Source of the DNA: Lanius collurio
Taxonomy: Eukaryota > Chordata > Aves > Passeriformes > Laniidae
NCBI GenBank assembly: GCA_020086605.1
Contig: JACBWW010000012.1
Location: forward strand, 18,039,753 to 18,103,752
DNA: 64,000 nucleotides
Direction of reading: 5' to 3'
Shown: positions 49,001 to 57,900 of the stretch, piece after piece
How positions within the stretch are numbered: the stretch's first letter is position 1
Layout: each line of letters begins with the position of its first letter
The notes under the pieces: generated by a model
What the model saw: the letters and a program-made list of their open reading frames with translations, nothing else
Databases searched by the model: none
Told to the model about the DNA's origin: nothing
Translations under genes and position numbers: made by a program

Positions 49001-52000
49001 TTGGAAAACTCTTAACCAATTAAGTTTTTCACCTGTGGCACAGAAAGTTGTTTTATGAGTTATTTGAATTGTATGTGTTTTCTTACTTCCATCCAATGTC
49101 ATGTTGATTAAAAACTTGCAAAACAAAAATTAGTGAAGTCTTCTGAATAGAAGAATCTTTTATGTTCTTAACTTGGCAAAACCACTGATCTTTTAGGAAG
49201 TCCTTCTTTAGTCTCCATACCCATGAACATCGTGAATTAATAAATCATATACCTCTATCCCAAAGCTGCTCTTGTGGTTTAACCCCAGGCAGCAGCCAAG
49301 CCCCACTAGCCACTGTCTCACTCTCCCACCAGTGGGATCAGGGAGAGAATCAGGAGAGCAAAAACCAGAAAACTTGTGGGTTGAGATAAAGGCAGTTTAA
49401 TAGGGAAAGCAAAAGTCATGCACACACACAAGCAAAGGAAAACAAGGGATTAATTCAGTGCCTCCCATGGGCAGGCAGGTGTTCAGCCATCTCCAAGAGA
49501 GCAGGGCCCCATGACACACATTGGCTCCTTGGGGAGACAAACACTATCACTCCAAACATCCCTCTATTCATCCTTCTTCCCTCCAATTCATGTACTGAGC
49601 ATGATGTCACATGGTCTGGAATATCCCTTTGGTCAGTTTGGGCCACCTGTCCTGGCTGTGTCTCCTCCCAGCCTCCCATGCACCCCCAACCTCCTGGCCA
49701 GTGGCAGTATGGAAAGCAGAAGAGGCCTTGCCTTGGCTCTGTGTAAGCCCTGCTCAGCAACAACAAAAAGATCTCTACATTATTAACCCTGTGTTCAACA
49801 CAAATCCAAAACACAGCCTCATAATGGCTGCTATGAAGATGATTAATTCTACCCCAGCCAAAACCAGCACAGCTGTCTAACAAACATTGCATATTTATTA
49901 CATTTGTAATTGTTTCCATTAAAACATTCATTTCTCTATACTCAGATGAAAAGAAAATGTGTACAGCAGTTTAAACCCTTCCAGAGTTGTTTCATGATAT
50001 GTTGAATATTTTGAGTATGAACATGTGTGAAAACAACTGCACACATTTACTGGTTTAATCTGGCTAACATTTTTACAACTGTTTTCCTCTGTGAGAAACT
50101 TTTTTTCTCATTCTTGAATTTCCTAGTGATCAGAAACATCCTGATGTTCAGTACCTCAAAGAGAAAGAGGAGGAGATTGCTGAAGAGCGACTTGCCAAGG
50201 TATGTTATCCTCATGTCAGTTGCTGTTGACCTGCTGTGAAGTATTAACGTGATTTTTTTTTTCTTGGTTTGATTTTTTTTTTTTTATTTTCATGGCAGCA
50301 AAACAAACACTGAATTTTAACATGCACAGCCTGACACTTAGCTCATGGTCTAATGCCAGTGAAGTGGGTGTCAGATTGCACAATTATCAAAAACAGATGC
50401 AGATTGCTAAATCTAACTCATGCCCAGAGTTGGAAAGTGAAGATTGTGTCACTTGCTAATGTCAAGGCTCTGTCAAAGGGAAGTTAATGTCACAGCAGTG
50501 GTTGCCATGGATGTCCCAGACAGAAGAGCCCCCTGTTAAAGCTCTGCTGTGTGTGAGTGGGCAGAGAAACACTACTGTGGGTCAGCTGTGCTGGCATGAA
50601 ACGGGAAGTAAGTGCCTACAGCAAAGAGATGAACTTATAGTGAATATTAGAGATGTGAACCACTAGATAGTAGGATGATCAGGATTGAGATATGTAGCAT
50701 AAATTAAGTGACAACTATTTTTAAACATATATATGTATATTAAACATTAAGACTGCATCTAATGCTTTTGAACTTTTACAGAATAAAGCAGTGGAAGAAA
50801 TGCTGAAAATCAAAGCAGAGTAAGTCTGACTATTGTTCCTTGAACTGGAAACTAGTATTAAACTAATTATTAACAAAAAAAATGTATATTTAAGCAATAG
50901 AAGTCCAAGATCTGAAATGATAGAAGGCATTATTTGGAAGTGTTTACACTTCTGCACGATACCTTGAGTTCTTACTCTTTCTCATCAGTAGGTGGTAGTA
51001 GCACCTATTACTACATAACATGATATCAAGACAATACTTTAATGGGTAGAACCATAGAAACTTACACTGGACGGGATGTTTTTAATTGTTTAAAGTTATT
51101 TATATGTAGAGAATTCCTTTTCAAATTAAATTGAAATACTGTTCATTTCTTTATTAATTTTGTAAATGCTTTATAGTATTAAACAATGTAATGATTTCCT
51201 TTTTATGCTATTTGTTTACATTTTTGTGGTTCACTTGAAAATGAAAAATTTTTATTATTAGAGGATTTCTAAATTGTGTTTGCACTATTGGGCAAGTAGT
51301 CCTCAAAATTCAAGTGCTTTTACCTTGAATGGATAATAGTGAAAAAAGAAAATACTGAATTAGTAGATAAAGATTAGTTTGAAAATGTTGATCCTGCTGT
51401 TCTTTTCTTGATCTGTATTGCTTTGGGATTCATGGTGGCTGACTCTCCTAACAGGTGAATTATTTACATTTGAATGCTTTCTATGTAAGTAACTTCTTTT
51501 AAGGAGGAAGATAGTTTTTATGCACACGGTCATTTAAAACGTAATTTTCATTGAATTTTCCAGAAACCCTTGTCTGGAAATTAGGGATTATTTTGCTATT
51601 TGATGCATTGATTTTTCATTCCTCTCTGGTCTCTGAAACACACTTTACAACAACGCTTTGCTACAATGTCTCATACAAGCATACAATGCACAAAGAGAGA
51701 AAAGATTCTTCTCATTGAGTAAATGTCTTGACAAAGGTAGCAAATGAGTACTATTTTCACAGAGCAGGTGCAAAACACCAGGCTTCAGTAAAACAAAACT
51801 GATGACAAAAGTGTCACGTATACAATATTTGAATTGATCTGCAAAATTACTTAAGTTCCTAAAAACAGTAGACAGGCTGCTAAGTTTGATGGCATAGTTT
51901 AATATCCTGTGACCTTATGTGCTGAAAATGTTTTAATTCTATCCAAAGTGGTAGTCCTTCTGTTACCAGGCCAAACAGGCTCAGACCATCCGAGATGCTC

Positions 52001-53480
52001 AGAGATGTTTCTCAACAATAAGGCTGTTGGAGGGAAAAGCCACAGACGAACAAGCAATTTGGGAGAAACTTGAAGAGCAGCTGAGTTTAACTGGAAAATT
52101 TACATTCCTTAAGTGAATTAATTCGAAGTATTCTTGTAGGTGAAGCTTCTGTAGTCAGTCATGAGTGGAGTTGTATATCCTGGATTGCAAACAGCACAGT
52201 TCCTAAAGAGTAGAGCAGCTCCAAAACACTGTCTCTTGTTGATAGTACCAAACACAAGAACTGTGAAGCAGAATGGAATTTTTCCTTCCCTTAGCACTAA
52301 ATTCCAAGGAAAATATCTCAAAAGAATGCTTTTAAAGGAGCCTCCCTCCATATCCAAGACTGACTTAGTAGTTCAGTTATAGGACATTTATGTTGGTTTT
52401 AATGTTTTATGATTCTTTTATATTGGCAGATTAGAAGAGACCAAAAATATCCTCAGAATCCAAGAGAAGACCCGTCATGAAATGACTCTGGAGATGGAAC
52501 GAACAAGAACTTTGGAGCTCAAAGCATTTAATGAGAAAGAAGAAATCAGATCAAAACTGGAGGAAGCATATGAAGAAAGAGACAGAATTGAAAAGGTTAC
52601 ACATGTATAATTTTTTGTCGTATTCACAGTAGACTCTTATTTAGCAGAGGTACAGCTGTTTTGCGGTTTAGTTGTATTTGTGATGTTGTTCTCTGTGCCA
52701 GTGAAAGTCTGAGTACAGAAATCAGTGTTGCAATTCATAGTAGTACAAATCTAATGATGCTCCTTTTTTGCCCTTTTGAGGGATCTAACATAGTATCTAA
52801 GGCGATATATACATTTCCTGAATGAACCAACTGTTGCATCATATGTTACAAACTTAAATGTTAGTATGTTAATAGTTCTAAGAAGCTATTGCTTCTGAAA
52901 AGAGAAGGAGAGGCTACTGCCAAGATGTACACAATGTATTTATTATTACAGGAAATAGAATTGCTGAGGAAGCAAGTTGACTCGCTTGCTGAGGAGAATG
53001 GGAAATTACTTGGTCATCAAAACCTAAACCAGAAGATTCAGTATCTTGTGAAACTGAAGAAAGATAATGCTAAACTTACTGAGGTAAGTTGCAGAGTAGA
53101 TTACAGATGAAGTAATAGCCTGACAAAGAAAAGAGCTAAGCTTTGAGAATGAAAATTAGAATTCCTGCTCTTCTGTTGGAGAGGAACAGAGATGCCTCTG
53201 ATTTTATGCACCTGAGTATGTCATGGCTGGTCTGTCTCCTCACAGGCCCCAGAACAAGGTTCTTAATTTTATTTCCTCAAGTATATAGTGTATAAAACAC
53301 TTGAACAACTCTAGATACCACTTGTGTAAAAATGCAAAAAAAAACCCTGAGGATAATTTCCTTAATATATGCATATTTTTCTCTGTTTTACAGGAGACTG
53401 AAAAACTACGAGTTGAAAATGCTTTTTTGAAAGAATCAAAAAAATGTGACATTTGTAGACATTATGATCAGCTGCAATGA
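19036..53480 (+). CDS. KIF15: KIF15, kinesin-12 motor (complete gene, 35 coding exons)
   Basis: A plus-end-directed mitotic kinesin that supports spindle bipolarity alongside Eg5/KIF11 and acts on spindle microtubules with TPX2. I could join 35 coding exons totalling 4203 nt (1400 aa; human 1388) with GT-AG introns and no frame break. The first codons are 19036-19054 (MAPGVR, strong Kozak GCCATGG). The motor spans residues ~26-366: P-loop GQTGSGKT 109-116, switch I NRESSRSH 230-237 and switch II DLAGSE 265-270. All are intact, and the P-loop numbering equals human. The rest is a long Glu/Lys/Leu-rich coiled coil. The C-terminus ends [11 protein letters not shown], longer than the human end. 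Intron positions give the usual 35-exon structure. Exon coordinates are in the three block entries that follow. Confidence 0.96.
19331..19585 (-). mobile_element. CR1 LINE 3' fragment
   Basis: Plus-strand landmarks AAGGGACCCACAAGGATCAT, GTGACCACTTCCCTGGG and TCTTCCTAATATCCAACC are reverse-strand CR1 3' sequence. It begins about 280 bp after KIF15 exon 1. Confidence 0.9.
20072..20455 (-). mobile_element. CR1 LINE 3' fragment
   Basis: Plus-strand landmarks are AGAGAATCAATGAGGTCGGA, ACACCTCCCTGGGCAGCC, TCCTCCTGATATCTAGCC and CCCAGCTTCTTCAGCTGCTC. This is a second, longer reverse-strand CR1 copy in KIF15 intron 1. Confidence 0.92.
21011..22209 (+). other. KIF15 intron 2
   Basis: 1.2 kb of AT-rich intron with no repeat that I can classify. 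It includes the alternative exon 3 acceptor at 22158/22159. Confidence 0.75.
22394..25335 (+). other. KIF15 introns 3-6
   Basis: Apart from exons 4-6 this is AT-rich intron DNA. It holds a small reverse-strand CR1 remnant at about 22745-22805 and a poly-T run at 24749-24767. No other feature is supported. Confidence 0.7.
22745..22805 (-). mobile_element. Short CR1 remnant
   Basis: TTGAAAGGGACTCACAAGGA followed by TCACCAAGTTCAACTCCTGG resembles the extreme 3' part of CR1 in reverse orientation. Only about 60 bases remain. Confidence 0.6.
25516..30374 (+). other. KIF15 introns 7-11
   Basis: Intronic DNA around exons 8-11. It contains a short (AG)n run at 27399-27415, a TG-rich stretch near 25888-25900 and an A-rich stretch at 26043-26055. 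No gene or classified mobile element is seen. Confidence 0.65.
28563..41855 (+). CDS. KIF15: KIF15 exons 11-22: neck and first half of coiled-coil stalk
   Basis: Exons are 28563-28686, 30375-30466, 31760-31969, 32994-33171, 33577-33718, 36039-36180, 36518-36706, 37586-37693, 38466-38571, 39109-39274, 40617-40767 and 41770-41855. They begin with [18 protein letters not shown], the neck coiled coil, and continue as charged heptad-rich sequence. Well-matched stretches include [58 protein letters not shown] and [20 protein letters not shown]. Exon 12 ([15 protein letters not shown]) and the end of exon 14 to start of exon 15 diverge most from human. All phases agree, including the split codons after exons 11, 14, 15, 19, 20 and 22. 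Confidence 0.92.
30467..31759 (+). other. KIF15 intron 12
   Basis: 1.3-kb intron, largely occupied in its first half by the CR1 copy at 30790-31200. The remainder is AT-rich and unremarkable. Confidence 0.7.
30790..31200 (+). mobile_element. CR1 LINE fragment
   Basis: Landmarks are GGATGAGAAAAAGGCTGATG (an internal CR1 block), TCTGGATGTTAGGGAAAAAC, GTTGTCAAGCACTGGAACAG and GGTTGGACTTGATGATCATA. The first block and the 3' block are not contiguous in full-length CR1, so an internal deletion is likely. Confidence 0.85.
31970..37585 (+). other. KIF15 introns 13-17
   Basis: Intronic DNA around exons 14-17, including the 2.3-kb intron 15 (33719-36038). AT-rich, with no gene or classified repeat recognised. 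Confidence 0.6.
37694..41769 (+). other. KIF15 introns 18-21
   Basis: Intronic DNA around exons 19-21. It holds a reverse-strand CR1 remnant at 37838-37900 and a poly-T tract at 38686-38704. Intron 21 (40768-41769) shows nothing further. Confidence 0.65.
37838..37900 (-). mobile_element. Short CR1 remnant
   Basis: TTTAAACCATGGAATAGTTT and AAAGATCATGTAATCCAACC are the reverse-strand CR1 3' terminus. Only about 60 bases survive. Confidence 0.65.
41856..46161 (+). other. KIF15 introns 22-26
   Basis: Intronic DNA around exons 23-26. AT-rich, with no repeat or gene recognised. Confidence 0.6.
42235..53480 (+). CDS. KIF15: KIF15 exons 23-35: distal stalk and C-terminal tail
   Basis: Exons are 42235-42310, 42582-42668, 43647-43751, 44597-44719, 46162-46308, 47274-47378, 47550-47714, 48168-48274, 50127-50199, 50782-50819, 52430-52595, 52952-53083 and 53394-53480. 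They encode the remaining coiled coil, with good landmarks [20 protein letters not shown] (exon 29), [15 protein letters not shown] (exon 33) and [20 protein letters not shown] (exon 34). The C-terminal leucine-rich coil is the region implicated in TPX2-dependent spindle targeting. Exon 24 (GTTTGG) and exon 33 (GTTACA) have weak but valid GT donors, and exon 27 has a weak polypyrimidine tract. The stop TGA is at 53478-53480 after the extended tail [13 protein letters not shown]. Confidence 0.92.
46309..50126 (+). other. KIF15 introns 27-30
   Basis: Intronic DNA around exons 28-30. The main feature is the antisense solo LTR at 49273-49871 in intron 30. The rest is AT-rich. Confidence 0.65.
49273..49871 (-). 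mobile_element. Solo LTR of an avian ERV, antisense to KIF15
   Basis: On the minus strand the element starts TGTGCTGGTTTTGGCTGGGG, contains CCTATTAAACTGCC before its end, and ends GGGGTTAAACCACA, a recurrent avian LTR pattern (ERVL-like by recall). It is about 599 bp and considerably more GC-rich than the intron. Flanks GCTCT (left) and GCTGT (right) could be a 5-bp target duplication with one mismatch. No internal retroviral coding lies next to it. It sits in intron 30 and does not touch a splice site. Confidence 0.8.
50200..53393 (+). other. KIF15 introns 31-34
   Basis: Intronic DNA around exons 32-34. T-rich tracts occur near 50253-50285. An exon-like open segment at 51970-52116 is discussed in the findings. 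No mobile element was classified. Confidence 0.6.
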
Positions 53481-53948
53481 CCCAAATAAAAGGGCAGAGC
53501 CATATTTTTGAAGTCTGCAGAATAAGCAAAAGCCAGTTGTCAGACTTGACTTTTGCTGTGGTTCTGGCATAATCAATTATTTTAGTTTGTAGATTTTTTT
53601 TGCTGGTAATAACTCTAAGTGAAGGTTGTTATTCCAGCTCTGTGGGCAGCTTTCAATGGCATTTTAAAACTTTTTTGTAATTTTTCAATTTCAAAAACTG
53701 ATTTTGTATAGGTGCTGGCAGATGCTTCCTTGAAACTTTTTACCTTGCCAAGGAAAAGCTTTCTCATTGGGAACACACCTGGATTTTCATCTCCTTTTGT
53801 GCTCTTATTCAGGTTCCTACCTCTTCTGAAATGCTACATTTTCCACTAGAGCCAAAATTGAAAAAGCACAATTTCTTTGTGATTATTTCTTTAGTTAAAC
53901 TTAAACATAGGATGTGCTTAAAAATAATTTTCATATTGGACTATCCTC

Positions 53949-53954
53949 AATAAA
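53949..53954 (+). terminator. Candidate KIF15 polyadenylation signal
   Basis: AATAAA about 470 bases after the stop codon. Confidence 0.5.
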
Positions 53955-54029
53955 GCATAAATATGAATTTAGTAACAGGCTTGTAAATAGTACTATAAAT
54001 ATATTTTCAGGTTCTGTTCTTTATTTGAA

Positions 54030-54035
54030 AATAAA
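54030..54035 (+). terminator. Second candidate KIF15 polyadenylation signal
   Basis: AATAAA in TTTGAAAATAAAATGC, followed within about 20 bases by the T/G-rich run TTTTTTTCTGTTAG, a good downstream element. This is the better supported of the candidate sites. Confidence 0.55.
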
Positions 54036-54799
54036 ATGCTTTTCAAACTTTTTTTCTGTTAGTATAGACTTAGAGTGCTATATTAACACTGTAGGAAATT
54101 CGAAGTCTTTTGCAACCATTTTCTTATCAAAGAAGTGAAAAATGTTAGGAAAGAAGATATGAAAATATGCAGAACATTTTAGGAGTACAGCATAAGTTGA
54201 TGTAATCGTACTTAAGATTTATTGCAAATAACTGAAATATTTATTAGTGGAACACAAAACTTTGATTTCTATAGCAATATCAAACTAGGTTTTCTGGGTA
54301 CTTCATACAATACTAGTTTTGCCCACAAGTGCTGTGGCAAAAGGGAACAAAAAGGAAAGATGTGTGTCTGGTAAAGGACAGGATATACCTAATGACCTTC
54401 TACATTACTTGGTTGAGGGGAAGAAGAATCTCCACCAGCTCATGTATGAATTTTCAAGTTGCCTAAATCTGCAGATTTGTTCTCACATGAGCTGTGATGT
54501 GACATATAGAAATAAAAAGCTGACCTTAAAAGGGGAGAGGTGTTGGGGTCAGAGTCGAGGTCAGAACTACCACGGATGAGGAGCACTCAGACCGCGAGGC
54601 CTTTGTAAAGGGTGATTTTATTTGTGACTGCCATTTTCTAGCTTTACAAATGTTCCTTTCTTATCTGTTTCTGGACTATTTCCATGTAGGCAGAGGTTTC
54701 TGCCCTTTTTCTGTGTTGTATGTGGCTACAGCAGGAGCTGCGTTGTTCTCTTCCTCCCTCCCGTCCTGTTTGTTTCAATAAAGCCTTTTTGTACATAAG

Positions 54800-54925
54800 C
54801 GAACACGGCCCACGTGCCCTTCCTTCCCCTCCCGTCCCAGCCGCGCTCCGGGTGCGGGCCCGCCCGTGCTGGGGCGGCGCTGGCGCTGCGCGGGGCTCTG
54901 AGGGCCGGGAGGGCCATGCAGGCCG
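54800..54925 (+). promoter_or_regulatory. TMEM42 CpG-island promoter / 5' end
   Basis: G+C and CpG content rise sharply here after AT-rich DNA and continue on the far side of the N run (55322 to about 55600). A CACGTG E-box lies at about 54815-54820. The island position, immediately upstream of TMEM42 coding, fits a housekeeping-type promoter. The transcription start itself cannot be read. Confidence 0.6.
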
Positions 54926-57900
54926 NNNNNNNNNNNNNNNNNNNNNNNNNNNNNNNNNNNNNNNNNNNNNNNNNNNNNNNNNNNNNNNNNNNNNNNNNNN
55001 NNNNNNNNNNNNNNNNNNNNNNNNNNNNNNNNNNNNNNNNNNNNNNNNNNNNNNNNNNNNNNNNNNNNNNNNNNNNNNNNNNNNNNNNNNNNNNNNNNNN
55101 NNNNNNNNNNNNNNNNNNNNNNNNNNNNNNNNNNNNNNNNNNNNNNNNNNNNNNNNNNNNNNNNNNNNNNNNNNNNNNNNNNNNNNNNNNNNNNNNNNNN
55201 NNNNNNNNNNNNNNNNNNNNNNNNNNNNNNNNNNNNNNNNNNNNNNNNNNNNNNNNNNNNNNNNNNNNNNNNNNNNNNNNNNNNNNNNNNNNNNNNNNNN
55301 NNNNNNNNNNNNNNNNNNNNNGCCCGGTAAGGAGGCAGGCAGGCGGTGCCGGGCGCCCCGAGTGCCTGTGCGGCCGCCCCGCAGGCGCTGCTCGGCGCCA
55401 GGGCTTGCGCTGCTTCTCGCGGCGGTGGAGGGGAAGGAGTGCGCTGGTTCTTCTTGCGGTGCTTCCAGGGGCTGCCCTGCGTTTGCAGGGGAAGGGGGGC
55501 GGTTTCGGAGAGCGGAACCGTGACTCACCCCTCGGGGAGCCCAGCCTTGCAGGGGCTGACTAATGCGCGGTGCCGACGGTAAACAGCGGGGCTGCCGGGT
55601 GCGAAAAGAGCGTGGTATGGGAATGCCCCTAACCAAGCCCAGCTCTGGGAGCCCGTTTGCGGTGCTTCTGTGTCAGTGTTACTTTAAAAGCAGGATGTTG
55701 GTATGACTGAGCATCAAACGCTTGTCGTCATCCCATTGTTTCGCTGATAGCAGCACCCTTCTCCCTTTTATTCTATCTCTGCTCGGCCCTGACCAGCGCA
55801 GAGAGGTGGAGCCCTTAATTTCCACTGTGCTGCTCGGCTGCTCCTTGGGTATTCGTTGGTGATGATCTTTGTCTCGGTCGTGTTTCTCAGCCTTCCGTGT
55901 GCTTGAGGTTACACGGGACTGTGGCCCTTCACCTCAGATAGTGTCCTTACCTCCAGGAGTGACCTCTGGCACAGTCACGGCAGAGGTGAAGAGGGTCACG
56001 AGGTTGTGTGTGAGTGGGGAGAGGAGGAAAGGCAGCATGTGTGTATCCTGAAAGCACATTGGGGAGATCCATTAGGTATAGGTTGTTACTCACATGGCAA
56101 ACGTGCATTTGGGTTTGAAATCCAAAAGGGAACCCACAAGGGAAACTAGATCTGAAACAAATCCAGCCTTGCACCAGGAAAAAAAAGAAAAAAAGAAAAT
56201 TCACCTGTGTGACTGTTAGAGAGGGTTAAAGGCAAAAACTCAATACCTGATAATCCTGTTAATCCTTTCTGATATCTCAGAGAGAGTGACAGAAGGGAGA
56301 ATTTTTTAAAAAAATAAATCTTGATACTCTTCCCCTTGCCCAAGAAAACCCTGAATTGTGCTCTGCACTGAGCTAATGGCAGAGCATGGAATTATTCAAA
56401 ATGTTGACAGTGTCTTTTCTGAGTATTTTTCTATGTTGAAATTTATAAAAATATTGCCCATTTTGGGGGGGGAATTTTTGTGCTTTTTTTTGTTTTCTTG
56501 AAGCGCTGTGACAAAGTGTTGCATTATTGATGTAGAGTGTTGTAGGTCAAGGATGTTGATCCTTCCCATCTACTCAGCACTAATGAGGCCACACCTGGAG
56601 TTTTGCGTCCAGTTCTGAGCTCTCCACTGCAAAAGGGAGGTGGAGCTACTGGAGAGTCCAGTAAAGGTTCATAAAAATGATGAAGGCACCAGAGCATCTC
56701 ATTTGTGAGGAGAGGCTGAGAGAGCTGGGACTGTTCCTCCTGGACAAGAGAAGGTTCAGGGGGATCTTTTCAATGTGTAGAAATACCTGCAGGGAGGGCA
56801 CACAAAGGGTGGAGCCAGGCTCATTCCAGTGGTGCCCAGTAACAGGACCAGAGGCCATGGGCACACACTGAAACACAGGCAGTTCCTTCTGAACGTCCAG
56901 GAACACATTTTCACTGTGAGAGTGACCAGGAGCTGGCCCAAGTTGCCGGGGATGTGGTGGAGTCTACATCCTTGGAGACAGTCAAGTACTGTCTGGATAT
57001 GGACCTGGGCAATCTGCTGGAGTGACAAGGTTGGACCAGATGAAATCCAGAGGTCCCTTTCAAGCTCAACCATGCTGTGATTCTATTTCTTTTTTCTGGG
57101 CAGATTGGTTTCTTTCAGTTTTCAGGTCCATGCTAGGTGACAATTATTAATTAAATTAATCAGCTTAGCTGTAAAACTAGCCAAGTTTTATGTAAATGCC
57201 ATACTCTTCCTAGTAGCTTAAATTGCACAGGACTGTAGATGCATAAGTGTTTCAGTACACACATGTGGCAAAGTCATTTCTGCAGAGCTGCCACGAGGGG
57301 ACAGAGATTAAAGGGATTTTGTGTTGGGAGGAAGAGCTACAGAAATCCCAAAATAAGCATAATAGCAGCCATCACTTGAGCAGTGTGGAACATGGCAGTA
57401 AAAAGTGTATTGACACTTCTAAGAACTGATGATGCAGGGTAGCCGGGTACTCCACAGCAGCACAGGGATGGACTTCCTGGCTAAAAGGATGCATTGTGGT
57501 AGCCCAGCCTAAGAGCTACCTGATCAGGAAGGGTCATTGCACTTGAACAAAAGTTTTTCTTTGCTTTCTCTGCTCCCCTGCCAATCTTCATCTAAAATTA
57601 CTTCTGCCACTTCAGGAGTGATTCTGGATTATCTGAAATGTACACTGAAATTAATCTTTGCTTAGAAAAGCAATCAGAACAGTAATCCTTGACTCATTGG
57701 GGTGGCTCAGCTGAGCCCTTAGCAGGGGAGGAATTTATCTCCCTCCTTCCTTGTGGGGAACACGTGGGGATGTTCCTATCTCTCTGTCTGCGTACCATTG
57801 TGATGACCACTCCGCTGCCCTGGGCACAGAGGAACTTGACCTTCCTAATGGGCATGTGCCACCTGCAGCTGATTTTCCTGGCTCTGCATTAGGAGATCAG

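Larger units (their letters stand above)
53481..54540 (+). other. KIF15 3' UTR and flank
   Basis: AT-rich 3' UTR. AATAAA occurs immediately after the stop (53485-53490) and again at 53949-53954 and 54030-54035. Beyond about 54080 the sequence has no recognisable feature. Confidence 0.65.

Noticed and set aside
54541..54800. Possible minus-strand LTR (plus strand starts TGTTGGGGTCAG; AATAAA-like signals on both strands)
   Set aside because: No matching second terminus or target duplication was found. It may simply be the KIF15/TMEM42 spacer.
54644..55636. Long open frames across 54700-55640 on both strands
   Set aside because: They are open only because they cross 396 unknown bases. The flanks are CpG-island sequence.
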